From assembly GCA_955652025.1 (NCBI GenBank), contig CATPAO010000186.1:1-8814 (forward strand): DNA of 8,814 bases, read 5' to 3'. This DNA comes from Casimicrobiaceae bacterium (lineage in GTDB: Bacteria; Pseudomonadota; Gammaproteobacteria; Burkholderiales; Casimicrobiaceae). Under the pieces are notes generated by a model. It saw only the letters and a program-made list of their open reading frames with translations. It made no database searches and was not told the origin of the DNA. Positions 6,940 to 8,814 of the stretch are shown piece by piece; position 1 is the stretch's first letter, and every line of letters begins with the position of its first letter. A program made the translations under genes and the position numbers.

Positions 6940-6996
6940 CTAGGCGCGGATCGGTTGTCGGGTTCGTGACGACCCGTGCGCGAGGCTAGGCGCGGA
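6940..6996. repeat. Duplicated 11-mer CTAGGCGCGGA upstream of the MFS gene
   Basis: CTAGGCGCGGA occurs at 6940-6950 and again at 6986-6996, starts 46 bases apart, both within the 97-base gap between kinase and transporter. The second copy is part of a short inverted repeat (AGGCT 6983-6987, AGCCT 6996-7000). It contains the CTAG tetramer, usually scarce in such genomes. It may be an operator pair or a relic of a small duplication; function unknown. Confidence 0.5.
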
Positions 6997-6997
6997 G

Positions 6998-7014
6998 CCT
7001 TACACCAACCTTAC
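6998..7014 (-). promoter_or_regulatory. Candidate OmpR-family response regulator box (GTAAGG direct repeat)
   Basis: On the minus strand the sequence is GTAAGG, TTGGT, GTAAGG: two identical hexamers starting 11 bases apart, one helical turn, the geometry used by OmpR/PhoB-type regulators that bind as head-to-tail dimers. The first hexamer contains the kinase stop codon and the box ends 85 bases before the transporter start. The adjacent regulator gene encodes a protein of this class. Direct binding is inference, and no convincing -35/-10 pair was found downstream of it. Confidence 0.4.
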
Positions 7015-8384
7015 GCCGCCGCCGCGAGCGCCGGGAACGTGACAGCGACATAAAGACCCCGCTCGCCGGGGCCCGGGCGCAGGGCGAGCGACGCACCATG
7101 CGCCGCAGCAATCGTGCGGACGATCGCAAGTCCGAGTCCGGTGCCGGGCGCCACGACCTCGCTGCCTCGATAGAATGGCTCGAACACCTTGTCGCGCTCA
7201 TCGGTCGGCACGCCGGGTCCGGTGTCGGTGACCGCCAACGTCGCACTGCCGCCGCTGCCGCGACGCACGTCGACGGTGACGACGCCGCCGTCGGGTGTAT
7301 AGCGGAGCGCATTGTCGACAAGATTGGACAGGAGCTCGCGCAGCAACAGTGCGTCGCCGTGGACGACGACGCGGGCGGCCGGGCCCTCGAATCCGAGATC
7401 CTGGCCGCGGCCGATCGCCTGCGGCAGATGGTCGGCGATCGTGTCCCGCGCGAGCGCGACCAAATCGACGTCGGAGCGCACGGCGGTCAGCGGACTGCCC
7501 GCACGCGCCAGCGCGAGCAGCCGGTTCGCGAGCGAGATCGCGCGCTCCGTGCCGGCGGCGAGGCGTTGCAGCGTGTGCTGCATCGCAATGGAATCGCGCT
7601 CGACCAGCGCGAGCTCGGTTTGCGATTTGAGTCCGGCCAGCGGCGTGCGGAGCTGATGCGCGGCGTCGGCGATAAAACGGCGCTGGGTGTCGACGCTTGC
7701 GGCGAGCCGCTCCATGAGGCCGTTGATCGACAGGATCAGCGGCCGCAGATCCTGCGGCGCGGCGTCCGGATCGAGCGGCGTCAAGTCGTTCGACCCGCGA
7801 TTGTCGATCAGCGCGCGAAGACGTTGCATCGGCCGCAGCACGAACGCGTAGCCGTAGACGATCAGCAGGATCGCGACCACGAGCACGAGCATTTGCGGCA
7901 GTGCGACCGCCTCGGTCCGCAGCGTCTCGGTCAATGCATGTCGCTTGTTCAGCGTCTCCGCGACCTGGATCGTCAACGCGCGTCCGGGCTCCCGCGGGTC
8001 GACGATCTGCATCGAGGCGACGCGCACGGGCTCCTCGCCGATCTGCCCGTTCTGCAGTGTCGGCTCGCCGGTCTTGAGCGGGCCGACGATCGGCGGCAGT
8101 TGCGGATCGCCGGCGAGCACCTGTCCATCCTCGCTGCGGAGCGCGTAGAAGATCTGGTCGCGGCGGTCGGAGCGCAGGAGCTGCACCGCGCCGGGACGAA
8201 TCGTGACGGTGTCGTTCACGGGTCTGACCTCGCTCGCGAGCACGCGCGCGAAATCGGTCAGCTTCTCGTCGAACGGCGTGTCGATCGCGCTCTCAACCAG
8301 GAACTCGCTGATGCTGATCGTCGCCAGCATCAGGCACATCAGAGAAACGACGAGCCAGACGAGATATTTGAAGAGCGTGAACAC
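7011..8384 (-). CDS. TctE-like sensor histidine kinase
   Basis: A 457-residue inner-membrane sensor kinase that autophosphorylates on His and passes the phosphate to the regulator encoded just upstream. Order: TM1 (about 6-27), a periplasmic sensor region (28-160) resembling the 2CSK_N domain of TctE-type kinases, TM2 (about 163-183), a short HAMP-like linker (184-230), a HisKA domain with AAHQLRTPL and phospho-acceptor His243, and a HATPase domain with N-box NLVDNALRYTP (Asn358), G1 DTGPGVP (387-393), F-box FEPFYR (401-406) and G2 GTGLGLAIV (414-422). All catalytic boxes are intact. The start is GTG at 8384, the only usual start before the in-frame stop at 8409-8411, which is the regulator's own TGA. 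No clear ribosome binding site is visible, so translation probably depends on coupling. The family includes tricarboxylate and related carboxylate sensors, and the MHS transporter downstream fits that; QseC-like is the alternative. Confidence 0.92.
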   Translation of the reverse strand: MFTLFKYLVWLVVSLMCLMLATISISEFLVESAIDTPFDEKLTDFARVLASEVRPVNDTVTIRPGAVQLLRSDRRDQIFYALRSEDGQVLAGDPQLPPIVGPLKTGEPTLQNGQIGEEPVRVASMQIVDPREPGRALTIQVAETLNKRHALTETLRTEAVALPQMLVLVVAILLIVYGYAFVLRPMQRLRALIDNRGSNDLTPLDPDAAPQDLRPLILSINGLMERLAASVDTQRRFIADAAHQLRTPLAGLKSQTELALVERDSIAMQHTLQRLAAGTERAISLANRLLALARAGSPLTAVRSDVDLVALARDTIADHLPQAIGRGQDLGFEGPAARVVVHGDALLLRELLSNLVDNALRYTPDGGVVTVDVRRGSGGSATLAVTDTGPGVPTDERDKVFEPFYRGSEVVAPGTGLGLAIVRTIAAAHGASLALRPGPGERGLYVAVTFPALAAAA

Positions 8385-8408
8385 GGGCGGCGGCGGGAGC
8401 GGGGACCG

Positions 8409-8814
8409 TCAGGCGCGCGCGAGGTAATAGCCCAACCCGCGCACGGTCTGCACGTGGATGCCGGCGGGCTCCAGCTTGCGCCGCAGCCGATGGACGTACA
8501 CCTCGATCGCGTTTTCGGTCACGTCCTGATCCCAACCGCACATGTGCTCGACGAATTGTTCCTTGGCGATCACTCGGCCGCTCCGCAGAAGCAACAGTTC
8601 CAGCACCGCGCTTTCCCGCGCCGACAGGTCGAGCGTGTCGCCGCCGACCGAAGCGGTCCGCGCCGCGACGTCGAACGACAGAGCACCGTGGACTAGCACG
8701 TTGCGATCGTGGCCGTGGCTTCTCCGGATCAGTGCGCGCACGCGAGCTTCGAGCTCCGCCAGCGCAAACGGCTTCACCAGATAGTCGTCGGCGCCGGCGT
8801 CCAGGCCGGCGACC
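8409..8814 (-). CDS. OmpR-family response regulator (TctD/QseB-like), 5' part outside window
   Basis: The C-terminal 134 residues of a DNA-binding response regulator; about 90 residues with the phospho-acceptor Asp lie beyond the right edge. The visible end of the receiver domain reads LDAGADDYLVKPFALAEL, with the conserved Lys (visible residue 14) and the following Pro. A winged-helix domain follows: the strand SFDVAARTASVGGDTLDLS, the helix RESAVLELLLLRSGRVIAK, the recognition helix ENAIEVYVHRLRRKL (visible 100-114) and the wing VRGLGYYL near the C-terminus. This is the canonical OmpR/PhoB output domain. The kinase gene starts 24 bases after its stop and is in the same frame, so the pair is one transcription unit. 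The probable target includes the direct repeat before the MFS gene. The reading frame continues to the window edge, so the true start is not visible. Confidence 0.93.
   Translation of the reverse strand, partial: VAGLDAGADDYLVKPFALAELEARVRALIRRSHGHDRNVLVHGALSFDVAARTASVGGDTLDLSARESAVLELLLLRSGRVIAKEQFVEHMCGWDQDVTENAIEVYVHRLRRKLEPAGIHVQTVRGLGYYLARA

Noticed and set aside
6959..6976. Imperfect dyad CGGGT(T)CGTGACGACCCG in the kinase-transporter gap
   Set aside because: It needs a bulged base and leaves a one-base loop, so it is no RNA hairpin. As an operator it is too weak in such GC-rich DNA without conservation data.
7098..8696. 532-codon plus-strand frame antisense to the histidine kinase and response regulator
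   Set aside because: Same low-complexity RDE/H-rich shadow composition; the opposite strand has complete HisKA, HATPase and winged-helix motifs.
1..8814. Mobile elements, CRISPR arrays, tRNA/rRNA genes, riboswitches
   Set aside because: No transposase or integrase-like protein, no spaced repeat array, no cloverleaf with CCA end and no leader region long enough for a known riboswitch was seen.

Overview
The base composition (high GC, heavy use of GCG, CGC and GTC codons) and the kinds of proteins encoded suggest a beta-proteobacterium of the Burkholderia sensu lato group. This is a judgement from protein resemblance and codon style; no search was run. The window is densely coded and has no gap above about 130 bases. 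No tRNA, rRNA, CRISPR array, transposase or phage gene was seen.

Left block (1-4020, plus strand): a compact, apparently co-transcribed set. It opens with the 3' part of a NitT/TauT-type ABC transporter ATPase. This overlaps by ATGA a 39-codon ORF that looks like the leftover of a larger, deleted gene. Then come a Gfo/Idh/MocA-family NAD(P)-dependent oxidoreductase, a DUF993 protein (dihydrodipicolinate-synthase-like TIM barrel) and a sugar-phosphate isomerase/epimerase-like TIM barrel. Spacings are ATGA overlaps or short gaps. A dehydrogenase, a Schiff-base-type aldolase/lyase candidate and an isomerase next to an importer look like a catabolic route for a polyol, sugar or sugar-like acid. 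The substrate cannot be read from the sequence, and this block is the best candidate here for an undescribed pathway.

Middle (4093-5157, plus): a complete class II fructose-1,6-bisphosphate aldolase, with its own good ribosome binding site and a possible promoter. It could receive triose products of the upstream pathway or simply be an independent central-metabolism gene.

Right block (5206-8814, minus strand, convergent with the left block): reading from the right edge, a TctD/QseB-like response regulator (its N-terminal part lies outside the window), a TctE-like sensor histidine kinase 24 bases after it, a 97-base gap, then an MHS-family MFS symporter followed by a hairpin-plus-T-tract terminator. 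The gap between kinase and transporter carries an 11-bp-period direct repeat (GTAAGG, 5 bases, GTAAGG on the minus strand) of the kind OmpR-family regulators bind, and a second duplicated 11-mer. The likely logic is that the two-component system senses a carboxylate-like compound and switches on the MHS transporter.
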